Positions 1 to 6,944 of a stretch of 26,787 nucleotides of DNA are shown here, one piece after another; within the stretch, counting starts at the first letter, position 1, and every line of letters starts with the position of its first letter. The DNA is from Treponema sp. UBA1793 (GTDB lineage: Bacteria > Spirochaetota > Spirochaetia > Treponematales > Treponemataceae). Location of the stretch: the NCBI GenBank assembly GCA_002314445.1, contig DCFX01000028.1, positions 1 through 26,787 of the forward strand, given 5' to 3'. The notes under the pieces are model-generated. The model searched no databases. It was given only the letters and a program-made list of their open reading frames with translations, and was not told where the DNA came from. The translations under genes were made by a program, and so were the position numbers.

Positions 1-408
1 CATAAAGGTTTTGATAATTGCTTTATCATAGTTTTTCAATGGCTCCAGCATAAGTTCATTTTTGCTGGCAACCATAAATTCGGAAAAGCTCATAGGGTAA
101 AGAAGCAGCTTGTCAATTTTTCCAACCGGCCAGCCGCTGCCTTTATGTTCTTCAACACCAAGCATAGAACCTGCCGCAGCAATATAGTATTCTCTTGCAT
201 CTTCACTAAAATATTTAAGGGAAGTTATTGCACGCGGACAAATCTGGATTTCATCAAAAATAAGCAATGTATTTTCAGGGTCAAACTTAAATCCCGCTTC
301 CAGTTCCAGAAGAGGGATAATACGGTTGACGTTATAATCGCCATCGAAAAAAGTTGAAAGCCGGGCGTTGTTGTCGAATTTAAAATAGGCAGTCTTTTCA
401 AAATACTT
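1..408 (-). pseudogene. AAA ATPase / DUF4143 family protein, 5'-truncated remnant
   Basis: Read on the minus strand, an open frame from 408 to the window edge encodes a stretch typical of the AAA_14/DUF4143 ATPases, a widespread family of uncertain role that is often carried on variable islands. Recognisable pieces are KTAYFKFDNNARL, the Walker B-like LLIFDEIQICPRA, the sensor-like EYYIAAAGSMLGVEE, and LLLYPMSFSEFMVAS. An in-frame TAG at 409-411 lies directly upstream. The N-terminal part of about 35 residues with the Walker A (P-loop) is missing, and I did not find it in the other frames of the 140 bases upstream. The frame itself has no stop inside the window, and the 3' end lies outside it. 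I call it a pseudogene because the nucleotide-binding loop is lost. A frameshift further upstream cannot be fully excluded. Confidence 0.7.
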
Positions 409-550
409 CTATCGGTTTAGGTGTCATCTATCCTGACACATAGCGTATGCATACAGGGAAACCTTCTGTATATAGACCGCTTGTAAAATAATAATTCAGG
501 AAGAAAATCAGTAACGAAAGCGGTTTTACGGGAAAGATAATAAACAGCCT

Positions 551-1204
551 TTACTCCATAATACTGTGCGTCTTGTTTTGTTGCAGGTTCAAGCCGTATC
601 GAGCAAGGAATGTTTTAATAATTTCTTGTTTTAGGTCCATTGCCCTGAGTCCCGAAAATTCTCCCTGATACACCGACGGCCATGTGAAAGCGCCTCCAAT
701 CAATGCGGAGAAAACCATTGAGGCTAGAATATAATCATCTGTAGCGAGTTTCCCATCGTCTTTCGCAGCATGCATCCATGAAGTTAAACCGTTCTCAGAA
801 TCAGCATGTGCCGCCATTGCTTCTTTTGCGATATCAGGATAACTGATAAACACCGAAACCAGGAACCTGATTATCCCCATCCATGTTGGATTCTGAACGA
901 CATGGATTTCAGCATCGATAAAATCCCCGAGTTGATCTTCCATGGTTCGGCTGCTACTGTAAGGAATGTTTTTCAGATCTTTCATTTCATCATTAAATAA
1001 TTCAATAACCGCCCGTAAAAGTTCTTTCTTAGAAGGGAAATAATTATAAACCGTTCTTTTTGACGCGACAGCAACTTCAGCTATATGATCCATACTGGCA
1101 TTCTCGAATCCTACACTCAGAAAAACCTTTATAGCTGCATTTAAAATAGATTTTCGCTTTGTACTTTTGTCTCTTTTTTCCCTATTTGCTTCATTACTTT
1201 CCAT
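551..1204 (-). CDS. TetR/AcrR family transcriptional regulator
   Basis: Protein of 217 residues. The N-terminal TetR DNA-binding domain (about residues 15-65) has the typical ILNAAIKVFLSVGFENASMDHIAEVA and SKRTVYNYFPSKKELL helix-turn-helix sequence. The remaining 150 residues form the variable ligand-sensing helical domain, whose ligand cannot be read from sequence. I place the start at the ATG at 1204 because AGAGGTGG lies 5-6 bases before it. A longer reading from a GTG at 1234 would begin inside an operator-like palindrome and has no ribosome-binding site. The gene diverges from the DUF4386 membrane protein at 1327. The 120-base gap holds a promoter overlapped by repeated CAGTGT/ACACTG half-sites, so it probably represses itself and that neighbour. 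Family call is strong; target genes are inferred. Confidence 0.92.
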   Translation of the reverse strand: MESNEANREKRDKSTKRKSILNAAIKVFLSVGFENASMDHIAEVAVASKRTVYNYFPSKKELLRAVIELFNDEMKDLKNIPYSSSRTMEDQLGDFIDAEIHVVQNPTWMGIIRFLVSVFISYPDIAKEAMAAHADSENGLTSWMHAAKDDGKLATDDYILASMVFSALIGGAFTWPSVYQGEFSGLRAMDLKQEIIKTFLARYGLNLQQNKTHSIME

Positions 1205-1224
1205 TTTCCACCTCTGTCTGATAG

Positions 1225-1280
1225 CAGTGTACACTGAGCAGTGTATTTTTCTTGACTTTATTTACACTACACAGTATAGT
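1225..1280 (+). promoter_or_regulatory. Operator-like repeats plus sigma-70-type promoter between tetR and DUF4386 genes
   Basis: CAGTGTACACTG (1225-1236) is a perfect 12-base palindrome. A further CAGTGT at 1239-1244 gives ACACTG-AG-CAGTGT (1231-1244), and an inverted TACACT lies at 1263-1268. A plus-strand promoter overlaps this set: -35 TTGACT (1252-1257), 17-base spacer, -10 TATAGT (1275-1280). It would drive the DUF4386 gene. Repeated half-sites around a promoter beside a tetR gene fit TetR-type autoregulation and repression of the neighbour. No binding data; inference from position and symmetry. Confidence 0.6.
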
Positions 1281-1326
1281 ATAAATGCATTATTTCGGCA
1301 AGCTTATTCAATTCAGGAGGACAGAT

Positions 1327-2007
1327 ATGGACGAATTGACAATTTATAAGAACCGCAGGAGAAAGGCAAGACTGGCTGGGACAGGGTACTTAATACTTGC
1401 TTTTGCCGCCCTACCGGATATTTTGAGAAAAAGACTATTTATTCCAAATGATCCTGTTGCTACATCTAACAACATATTGGCAAATCTCTCAATTCTTAGA
1501 TTGAGTATACTCGGCGATATTGTTACCGAAATTTCTTTTCTCTTTCTTGCACTGTGTTTATACAGTCTCCTGAAAGATGTAAGGCGGAGTGCGTCTCAAG
1601 CCATGCTCTCAATGGTTTTAATTGCTGTCACAATGACTGTTTTTAATACTGGAATAGAAATAGCAGCGATTAACCTTTTTCAATCTACTGATCAGCTTCA
1701 TGGTTTTTTGTTACTCGAAGTTTTTCAAACTCTCAGTATTCCAGCAACATTTTTCTTTGGGCTCTGGATGCTCCCCTTTGGGTATGTATGCATTAAGTCG
1801 GATTTTATGTCTAAATTTGTAGGGTTCATCTTACTAATCGGAAGCTGTGGTTATGTAATCCATGCGGTGTTTCAAATTATGTCACCTGGTACTTCAGAAC
1901 ATTTTCTGTTTATATCAGTCATCGCAGAGGTCACTACAATTATATGGCTGTTGATATTCGGCGTTAAACAGCCGTGTGAAAATAGAAAGAAATTTAACAC
2001 GAAATAA
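1327..2007 (+). CDS. DUF4386 family integral membrane protein
   Basis: Hydrophobic protein of 226 residues with about six predicted membrane helices, for example around residues 15-30, 60-85, 90-115, 125-150, 165-185 and 195-215. The order and spacing, with the RKARLAGTGYLILAFAAL start and the LRLSILGDIVTEISFLFLAL segment, match DUF4386, a family of unknown function found in many bacteria, commonly beside TetR or MarR regulators. The start is the ATG at 1327, six bases after AGGAGG. An in-frame ATG at 1285 overlaps the promoter and is rejected. Transcription should start from TTGACT/TATAGT just upstream, under the divergent TetR regulator. No enzymatic motif is visible. It may act in stress or small-molecule tolerance, but that is a guess from context. 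Confidence 0.85.
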   Translation: MDELTIYKNRRRKARLAGTGYLILAFAALPDILRKRLFIPNDPVATSNNILANLSILRLSILGDIVTEISFLFLALCLYSLLKDVRRSASQAMLSMVLIAVTMTVFNTGIEIAAINLFQSTDQLHGFLLLEVFQTLSIPATFFFGLWMLPFGYVCIKSDFMSKFVGFILLIGSCGYVIHAVFQIMSPGTSEHFLFISVIAEVTTIIWLLIFGVKQPCENRKKFNTK

Positions 2008-2045
2008 AAATATTTTGCACAAACACAGAACCTGAATACCAATAA

Positions 2046-2111
2046 AGTTCCCTCTTTCATAAGTGTTAAAACTGCTGCATCTAAAAAGAAGTGCTGATAT
2101 GAGAGGGAACT
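2046..2111. repeat. 66-base inverted repeat with 10-bp perfect arms
   Basis: AGTTCCCTCT (2046-2055) is mirrored by AGAGGGAACT (2102-2111), and the stem can continue inward through CATA/TATG after a small mismatch. It lies 39 bases after the DUF4386 stop, within the interval carrying the GH39 remnant. No T-run follows either arm, so it is not a clear intrinsic terminator. It could be an extragenic palindromic element, a small non-autonomous insertion, or a transcript-end hairpin. Confidence 0.55.
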
Positions 2112-2217
2112 GTAATGCCTGGTATGATAAGTGAATTACGGATATAGTTCTTCCGGCGTGCCCCATCTTAAACGAAACGATGGTACTTTCCGGGGCTGTC
2201 GTCTCTCCATAAGGAAT

Positions 2218-2379
2218 CATCTCGTCGTCCAGTAAACCGCATTCTTTATGAACTTTTTCCAACTGTCTCTGATAATCCGCCCGTAAAGCAGTCTATGCAT
2301 GACAGGAACCGGCACACTTCTCCCAGTAATGAATAAAAGGAGATTCTTTCCCTGTGGTATCAATAGTAAATTTCAACAT
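2218..2379 (-). pseudogene. GH39 beta-xylosidase-like gene, broken N-terminal remnant
   Basis: An ATG at 2379, 27 bases after the stop of the upstream permease, opens a frame beginning MLKFTIDTTGKESPFIHYW and continuing EKCAGSCHA, then an in-frame TAG (codon 29), then TALRADYQRQLEKVHKECG followed directly by LLDDEM. GH39 xylosidases begin with a similar H-Y-W...G(S/T)...A-L...Y...L...V-H order, followed by a strand ending in a R-x-H-G-L-L-x-D-D motif. Here the strand between ECG and LLDDEM is deleted and the rest of the catalytic domain is absent. The frame stays open further (ATG... PYGETTAPES region) but I cannot assign that part. Likely the last gene of the adjacent transporter operon, now dead. 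Family call is by eye. Confidence 0.55.
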
Positions 2380-2405
2380 ATAAAATCTTTCTTTTTATCT
2401 TTACA

Positions 2406-3260
2406 TCAGGCCTTCATGCCTGTTATTTTTATGCCTTCGACAAAATATTTCTGCGCAGCAAAGAAAATAATTAAAACAGGGAGCATCGTAACAACAGCGA
2501 CGGCCATCATCATGCCAATCTTTGCAGTCCCCTGCGTACTGTTAAGAAACTGAAGGCCTATCGAAATCGTGTATTTCTGGGTCGAATTCAAATATATTAA
2601 GGGAGTATAGAAATCGTTCCAGTTGTAGACGAGAGCCATAACACCAACACACAAAGCAACCGGTTTTACAGTCGGAAACAGTATAAGGCTGAAAACCTGA
2701 AAGGAATTAGCTCCGTCTATTTTTGCAGCTTCACATAATTCTTTCGGCATCGACTTAAAAAACTGCTGGTACAAAAATATATTGTACGCGCCTCCGCCGA
2801 GCAGGGCAGGAATAATTATTGGCCAGTAACTGTCCAGCATTTTGAATTTCGAATAAAGAAGATACTGAGGAACAAGTGTCACTTGAGCCGGAAGCATCAT
2901 GGTTGCGAGCAGTACAATATAGAGAAATTTGGAACCTCTTACATTGTACTGTGCAAAACCGTAACCGACAAGTGCGGAAGAAATTACCGTACCGGTAGTG
3001 CAGATCAGCGCCAGGATTGTGGTATTCTTTGTAAAAAGTGAAAAATCTGCCTGTGCCCATCCTTTCACGTAATTTGAAAGCACGATTTTTTTCGGAAAAA
3101 TAGTCGGTGGGAAGCGGAGGGCTTCGGCATTTGTTTTAAAAGAAGTCAGTATCATCCATATAAAAGGTACAATGCAGATAACTGCTGAAAGAATCAGAAT
3201 GATATAGGTAACAGTTATCCCGATGTTCCGTGACTGTTGTCTGGAATGAAGTTTTTTCAT
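2406..3260 (-). CDS. Carbohydrate ABC transporter permease, MalG-like (CUT1)
   Basis: Inner-membrane permease of 284 residues, the usual length for the second CUT1 permease. Six membrane segments are visible, the first at about residues 12-35. The cytoplasmic coupling motif reads ELCEAAKIDGANSFQVFSLILFP with the conserved EAA...G pattern near residues 180-200, followed by a hydrophobic C-terminus ending KYFVEGIKITGMKA, typical of MalG/LacG homologues. It works with the MalF-like permease (start 4184) and lipoprotein (start 5604) to move an oligosaccharide across the inner membrane. The gene starts 24 bases after the partner's stop, with AGGGG a few bases upstream of the ATG. No ATPase is encoded in the operon, so a shared one is needed. 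Substrate is inferred, from the trailing GH39 remnant, to be a xylo-oligosaccharide. Confidence 0.93.
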   Translation of the reverse strand: MKKLHSRQQSRNIGITVTYIILILSAVICIVPFIWMILTSFKTNAEALRFPPTIFPKKIVLSNYVKGWAQADFSLFTKNTTILALICTTGTVISSALVGYGFAQYNVRGSKFLYIVLLATMMLPAQVTLVPQYLLYSKFKMLDSYWPIIIPALLGGGAYNIFLYQQFFKSMPKELCEAAKIDGANSFQVFSLILFPTVKPVALCVGVMALVYNWNDFYTPLIYLNSTQKYTISIGLQFLNSTQGTAKIGMMMAVAVVTMLPVLIIFFAAQKYFVEGIKITGMKA

Positions 3261-3284
3261 TTTTTTAATCCCCTGTTATATGTG

Positions 3285-4184
3285 TCAATTATCATAAAAG
3301 ACCCACTTCTTTGAACTGCTCTGGATAAGTATGGTCACGAGCATGATTATAACGAACAGGCACCATGCAATCGTAGAAGCATATCCCATCTTTCCGTATT
3401 CAAACGCATTGGAAAACAAATACATTGAGACTGTTCTTGTGGAATCCACCGGTCCGCCCTTCGTAAGAATGTACGGCTGGTTGAATATCTGGAATGCTCC
3501 GATAACACCGATAATCAGATTGAAAAAAATAGAAGGTGTACAAAGCGGGATGGTAATTGAAAAAATCTGGCGGAATGTTGAAGCTCCATCCAGCCGTGCA
3601 TTTTCGTAGTAAGAAGCCGGTATATCCTGAATTCCCGACAGCATGATGAGAATACTGTTCCCTATAGACCACAGACACATTATAACAATAGAGACCATGG
3701 CAATTCGTTTATCTGTCAGCCAGTGCGGCCCCGGAATTCCGAGAAGAGAAAGAATATAATTGATAAGGCCGTAATCACCGTTAAAAATCCAGCCCCACAA
3801 CATTGTTACCGCAACACCGGCCGTAATATATGGAAGATAAAAAACTGTTCTGAAGAATCCCCGTCCGTGTATTTTCCGGCTTAACAGCCAGCCGATGAAA
3901 AAAGATAACACCAGACTGGCCGGTACAAATAAAACAACATACCAGAGTGTATTGCGGAAGACTTTAAAAAACAGAGGATCCTCCTGAAAAGCCTTTACAA
4001 AATTTGCCAGTCCGATGAAATTTCCTTTACCGCCGAAATCCGAATCCGTAAAACACAGTATAAAAGATTTAATCATCGGGTACACGATTAATACAATCAG
4101 ATATATCAGCCAGGGAGAAATATAGATGTAAAAATTTTTTATATCACTCCATTTTTTATTCAACTTGTTTTTCTTATTTTTCAT
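3285..4184 (-). CDS. Carbohydrate ABC transporter permease, MalF-like (CUT1)
   Basis: Permease of 299 residues with a basic, lysine-rich N-terminus (residues 1-13) and six membrane helices starting at about residue 19 (YIYISPWLIYLIVLIVYPMI). The EAA loop appears as YYENARLDGASTFRQIFSIT near residues 187-206, and the C-terminus IIMLVTILIQ is the last helix. This matches the MalF/UgpA type (about 290-310 residues) without the large periplasmic loop of E. coli MalF. It is the middle gene of a three-gene transport operon, 61 bases after the binding protein, with AGAGG six bases before the ATG. It pairs with the MalG-like permease to form the channel. Family is clear; sugar specificity is not readable here. 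Confidence 0.93.
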   Translation of the reverse strand: MKNKKNKLNKKWSDIKNFYIYISPWLIYLIVLIVYPMIKSFILCFTDSDFGGKGNFIGLANFVKAFQEDPLFFKVFRNTLWYVVLFVPASLVLSFFIGWLLSRKIHGRGFFRTVFYLPYITAGVAVTMLWGWIFNGDYGLINYILSLLGIPGPHWLTDKRIAMVSIVIMCLWSIGNSILIMLSGIQDIPASYYENARLDGASTFRQIFSITIPLCTPSIFFNLIIGVIGAFQIFNQPYILTKGGPVDSTRTVSMYLFSNAFEYGKMGYASTIAWCLFVIIMLVTILIQSSSKKWVFYDN

Positions 4185-4245
4185 ATAATACCTCTTTCAG
4201 GAGCCTCAGCGGGGCAGTAATACTACATACTGTTTTTACAAGACT

Positions 4246-5604
4246 TTAGTTTCCGCCTCGTGCAGTATTAAATGAAAAGTTTTGAAATTCTTTTTCTACC
4301 CGTGGTGCATACTCTGCCTGGGCAGCAGCAGCATTCTGGTTGTCGTCAGTTACAGCAGAGATCATAGTTGCCCAAATATCTCCTGCAGGAGAAAGAGTTC
4401 CTCCGAACGGATTTATATGAGTAATACCCATATGGTCTACAAATATTTTATTTGAAAATCTGCATTTTCCGTATACCATATTTTCATAATAGCTTTCCGC
4501 GACGGACTTATTGGAAGTCATTCCGGAACCGCATGTTGCTTTTGCCATATCGTCGTTTGCATAGGCCGATTCTTTGAGGAACTGCCATGCAGCGTCTGGA
4601 TTTTTCGCTGTCGTCGTGACAGCCCATCCCGTCGCAAATTGAATATTGATTTCTTTTCCGTCAGAAACTCCGCACGGCATAGTGCAGAAACCAAGATTTA
4701 TACCGTTCTCTTCCGCATCGGTAATAGTATCGCCGGCATCCATACCGCCTATAAAATATGTTGCAGCTTTTCCCGAAATAAACAGCGTCGATGCATCCAT
4801 CGTTTCCTGCGCTGCATCGGTCGGTACATAACCGCCCTGTACCAGTTTCTGGTACAATTCCAGTCCCTTCAGCATTTCCCTGCTGTCGAAATGCGACGTC
4901 TTTAAATCGTCGGAATACGGAGTACCGCCGCCGGCATATGCCATTACATTATTGGTAACCCAGTGTTTTGCCATTGCATATGTTTTGTTAACTCCCGTTC
5001 CTCCGACAAAGGCTTTGCCCCATTTGAGCAGATCTTCAAACGTCCATCCATTTGTCGGATACGGGACTCCTGCTTTATCAAACATGTCCTTGTTATATGC
5101 CAGACAGAAGCAGTTTGCCAGTAAAGGGAATCCTTCAAGTTTCCCATCCGTATCATAGTATCCGTCAAGCATTCCCTTTACCAGAACCGTATTTAAATCA
5201 ACACCGTCCGCCTTTACATAAGGCCGCAGATCTCTGTAATATTTTGTATTCATACCGAAATAATCAGGACTCATCTGAATTACATCGGGGCCGGTACCGG
5301 CTGCCAGGGCAGCAGAGGCTTTCTGATCCCATGCACTATTAGCCGTCGGTATAATCGAATAGGTTATATGCAGTTCCGGGTGTTCTGCAATAAAAATCTT
5401 AATAGCTTTTTCACGGGCCTTTGCTTCCTGATCCGCGCCCCAGGCCCAAATAACAAGATCGCCGGAGAGTTTTGATTTTGCCTCTGTGGCGGTAGCTGTT
5501 TTACCGGATGAAGAACTGTCTGCGGTATTTTTCTGCCTGCTGCAGCCTGTCGTAAAAGAAAGCAGTAGTCCTGCAAAAAGCACTCCGTATAGTTTTTTTG
5601 TCAT
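4246..5604 (-). CDS. Extracellular sugar-binding lipoprotein of a CUT1 ABC importer
   Basis: Protein of 452 residues with a lipoprotein signal: MTKKL, a hydrophobic core, then LSFTTGC with Cys21 as the lipidated residue. The mature part is a SBP_bac_1 (COG1653) fold: LVIWAWGADQEAKAREKAIKIF at the first strand, then AGTGPDVIQMSPDYF, NKDMFDKAGVPYP and TNGWTFEDLLKWGKAF, all hallmarks of maltose or xylo-oligosaccharide binding proteins. It captures sugar outside the inner membrane for the two permeases downstream. A strong AGGAGG lies six bases before the ATG. The AraC regulator gene ends 109 bases upstream on the same strand, so the lipoprotein may have its own promoter in that gap. Linkage to a GH39 remnant hints at xylose-containing oligosaccharides. 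Confidence 0.94.
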   Translation of the reverse strand: MTKKLYGVLFAGLLLSFTTGCSRQKNTADSSSSGKTATATEAKSKLSGDLVIWAWGADQEAKAREKAIKIFIAEHPELHITYSIIPTANSAWDQKASAALAAGTGPDVIQMSPDYFGMNTKYYRDLRPYVKADGVDLNTVLVKGMLDGYYDTDGKLEGFPLLANCFCLAYNKDMFDKAGVPYPTNGWTFEDLLKWGKAFVGGTGVNKTYAMAKHWVTNNVMAYAGGGTPYSDDLKTSHFDSREMLKGLELYQKLVQGGYVPTDAAQETMDASTLFISGKAATYFIGGMDAGDTITDAEENGINLGFCTMPCGVSDGKEINIQFATGWAVTTTAKNPDAAWQFLKESAYANDDMAKATCGSGMTSNKSVAESYYENMVYGKCRFSNKIFVDHMGITHINPFGGTLSPAGDIWATMISAVTDDNQNAAAAQAEYAPRVEKEFQNFSFNTARGGN

Positions 5605-5713
5605 TTCATTCCTCCTGTATTTCTATGTTTCTGATTGTAGAGGTGAAATAACCACAGAACTATTAACAATTTTGTCGGGAACTTATCTTTTTTTATTATG
5701 TTTTGATCGTTTT

Positions 5714-6673
5714 TTAACTTTGTATCTTTTTCCGGTAATGCAGCGGAGTATCACCATTATATTTTTTAAAAATTCTATTGAAATAATTTATACACCCGAA
5801 ATTGAGCTGTTCAGAAATCTGTGTTACGGAAAATTTCGAATATTGCAGTAATTCTTCTGCATAGCGGACTCGTGCAATATTGCAGTAATCTACATAATTA
5901 TAACCTATCAATTTTTTAAATGTGCAGCTGAAATTGCTGTAACTCATACAGGCAATGTCAGCTGCTTTATGCAGACTTAATTTGGTTTCAGGATGTGCTA
6001 TTAACTGGTTAAGAACAGGTTGTATACGAATGGCATCCTTCGGATCTCCCATATCGGCTGCAATTCCCAGCTGATGTTCTTCAAACAGCGATGCAATGAG
6101 CTCCATTGTCAGTCCGTTCATAGTCCATTCAATACTCGGCGTATAGGTAAACGGGAATAAAAATTTGAGATATTCATCTTTGCACGATTGCAGTCGTGCC
6201 AGTTCATTCTCATTTACCCGTATTTTGACATCCCAGTCATTTACACAGCGAAGCGGACAAATTTCTGCCATCTGTTCCAGACAGTTCAATATATGACTGT
6301 CTTTTTTAGGAATAATGTATCCTTTCTCCGCGAGTTCACCTTCAGGAACAATAATAGATGTCCGCGGCAGTGTCTTTGCATTTGTATAAAGAAACTCCCG
6401 GGAGAATTGAATGATAATATTTTCCGTATATGAAGCAGTATTTGTAGTTGCATGAGCGGCCAGAATCGGAACAAAATAGAGACTGCCTTCCGGTAAAAAA
6501 AAGCTTTTTCCGTGTAACGTTGCCAGACGGTCACCCTTCACTGAATAATCCATTTCAAAAAAAGAATGGCAATGAGGCGGGAACCCCCGGGCTGATTTTG
6601 TCTTATAGCGGCAGGAACTTACATTTACTTCTGTAAGTTCTTCCCTGTTTTGAAAATTGTTTTCATACATCAT
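5714..6673 (-). CDS. AraC family transcriptional regulator with N-terminal cupin-like domain
   Basis: Protein of 319 residues. Residues about 25-100 resemble the AraC effector-binding cupin (PPHCHSFFEMDYSVKG, LPEGSLYFVP). Residues about 220-315 are the double helix-turn-helix: LSLHKAADIACMSYSNFSCTFKKLIG, then a second unit with FSVTQISEQLNFGCINYFNRIFKKYNGDTP, ending HYRKK. It most likely senses the sugar taken up by the next three genes, which lie downstream on the same strand, and activates them. The start is ambiguous: ATG codons at 6673 and 6670 are adjacent and no good Shine-Dalgarno precedes either, so a weakly translated or short-leader transcript is possible. Family is certain; the regulon is inferred from adjacency. 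Confidence 0.92.
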   Translation of the reverse strand: MMYENNFQNREELTEVNVSSCRYKTKSARGFPPHCHSFFEMDYSVKGDRLATLHGKSFFLPEGSLYFVPILAAHATTNTASYTENIIIQFSREFLYTNAKTLPRTSIIVPEGELAEKGYIIPKKDSHILNCLEQMAEICPLRCVNDWDVKIRVNENELARLQSCKDEYLKFLFPFTYTPSIEWTMNGLTMELIASLFEEHQLGIAADMGDPKDAIRIQPVLNQLIAHPETKLSLHKAADIACMSYSNFSCTFKKLIGYNYVDYCNIARVRYAEELLQYSKFSVTQISEQLNFGCINYFNRIFKKYNGDTPLHYRKKIQS

Positions 6674-6884
6674 AAGTAAATATTAAATAAAATGGATACC
6701 AGCCTTCCTGAAAAACTACTATATTTACTATACGCGCAGTTGTTCCGAAAGTACAGCCCGTCTGCTTGTTGAAATTGATTTTGTTTTTTCAGCCTTTCAC
6801 GGAAAGTTTATTCGTGTTTTTCCTGCGAAAAGAGATCCGGTATTGCGGTAGGGGACACATTGCGGAAATCGGTATAATTAACAA

Positions 6885-6914
6885 TCCCTGCTGTCATATT
6901 TTTTGCAGCAGGGA
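6885..6914 (-). terminator. Probable terminator hairpin after the GH31 gene
   Basis: TCCCTGCTG (6885-6893) pairs with CAGCAGGGA (6906-6914), a perfect 9-bp stem with a 12-base loop. It lies 30 bases past the GH31 stop. On the minus strand the stem is followed by TTGTTAATT, a weak T-rich tail. The rest of 6674-6944 holds only the upstream region of the araC-type gene; I see no other gene there. Confidence 0.5.
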
Positions 6915-6944
6915 AAGTGTACACATATCCGTACAAAGAGCGGG

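Noticed and set aside
475..530. ACCGCTT/AAGCGGT inverted repeat after the tetR gene
   Set aside because: Arms of seven bases with a loop near 40 and no T-run; too weak for a terminator or element.
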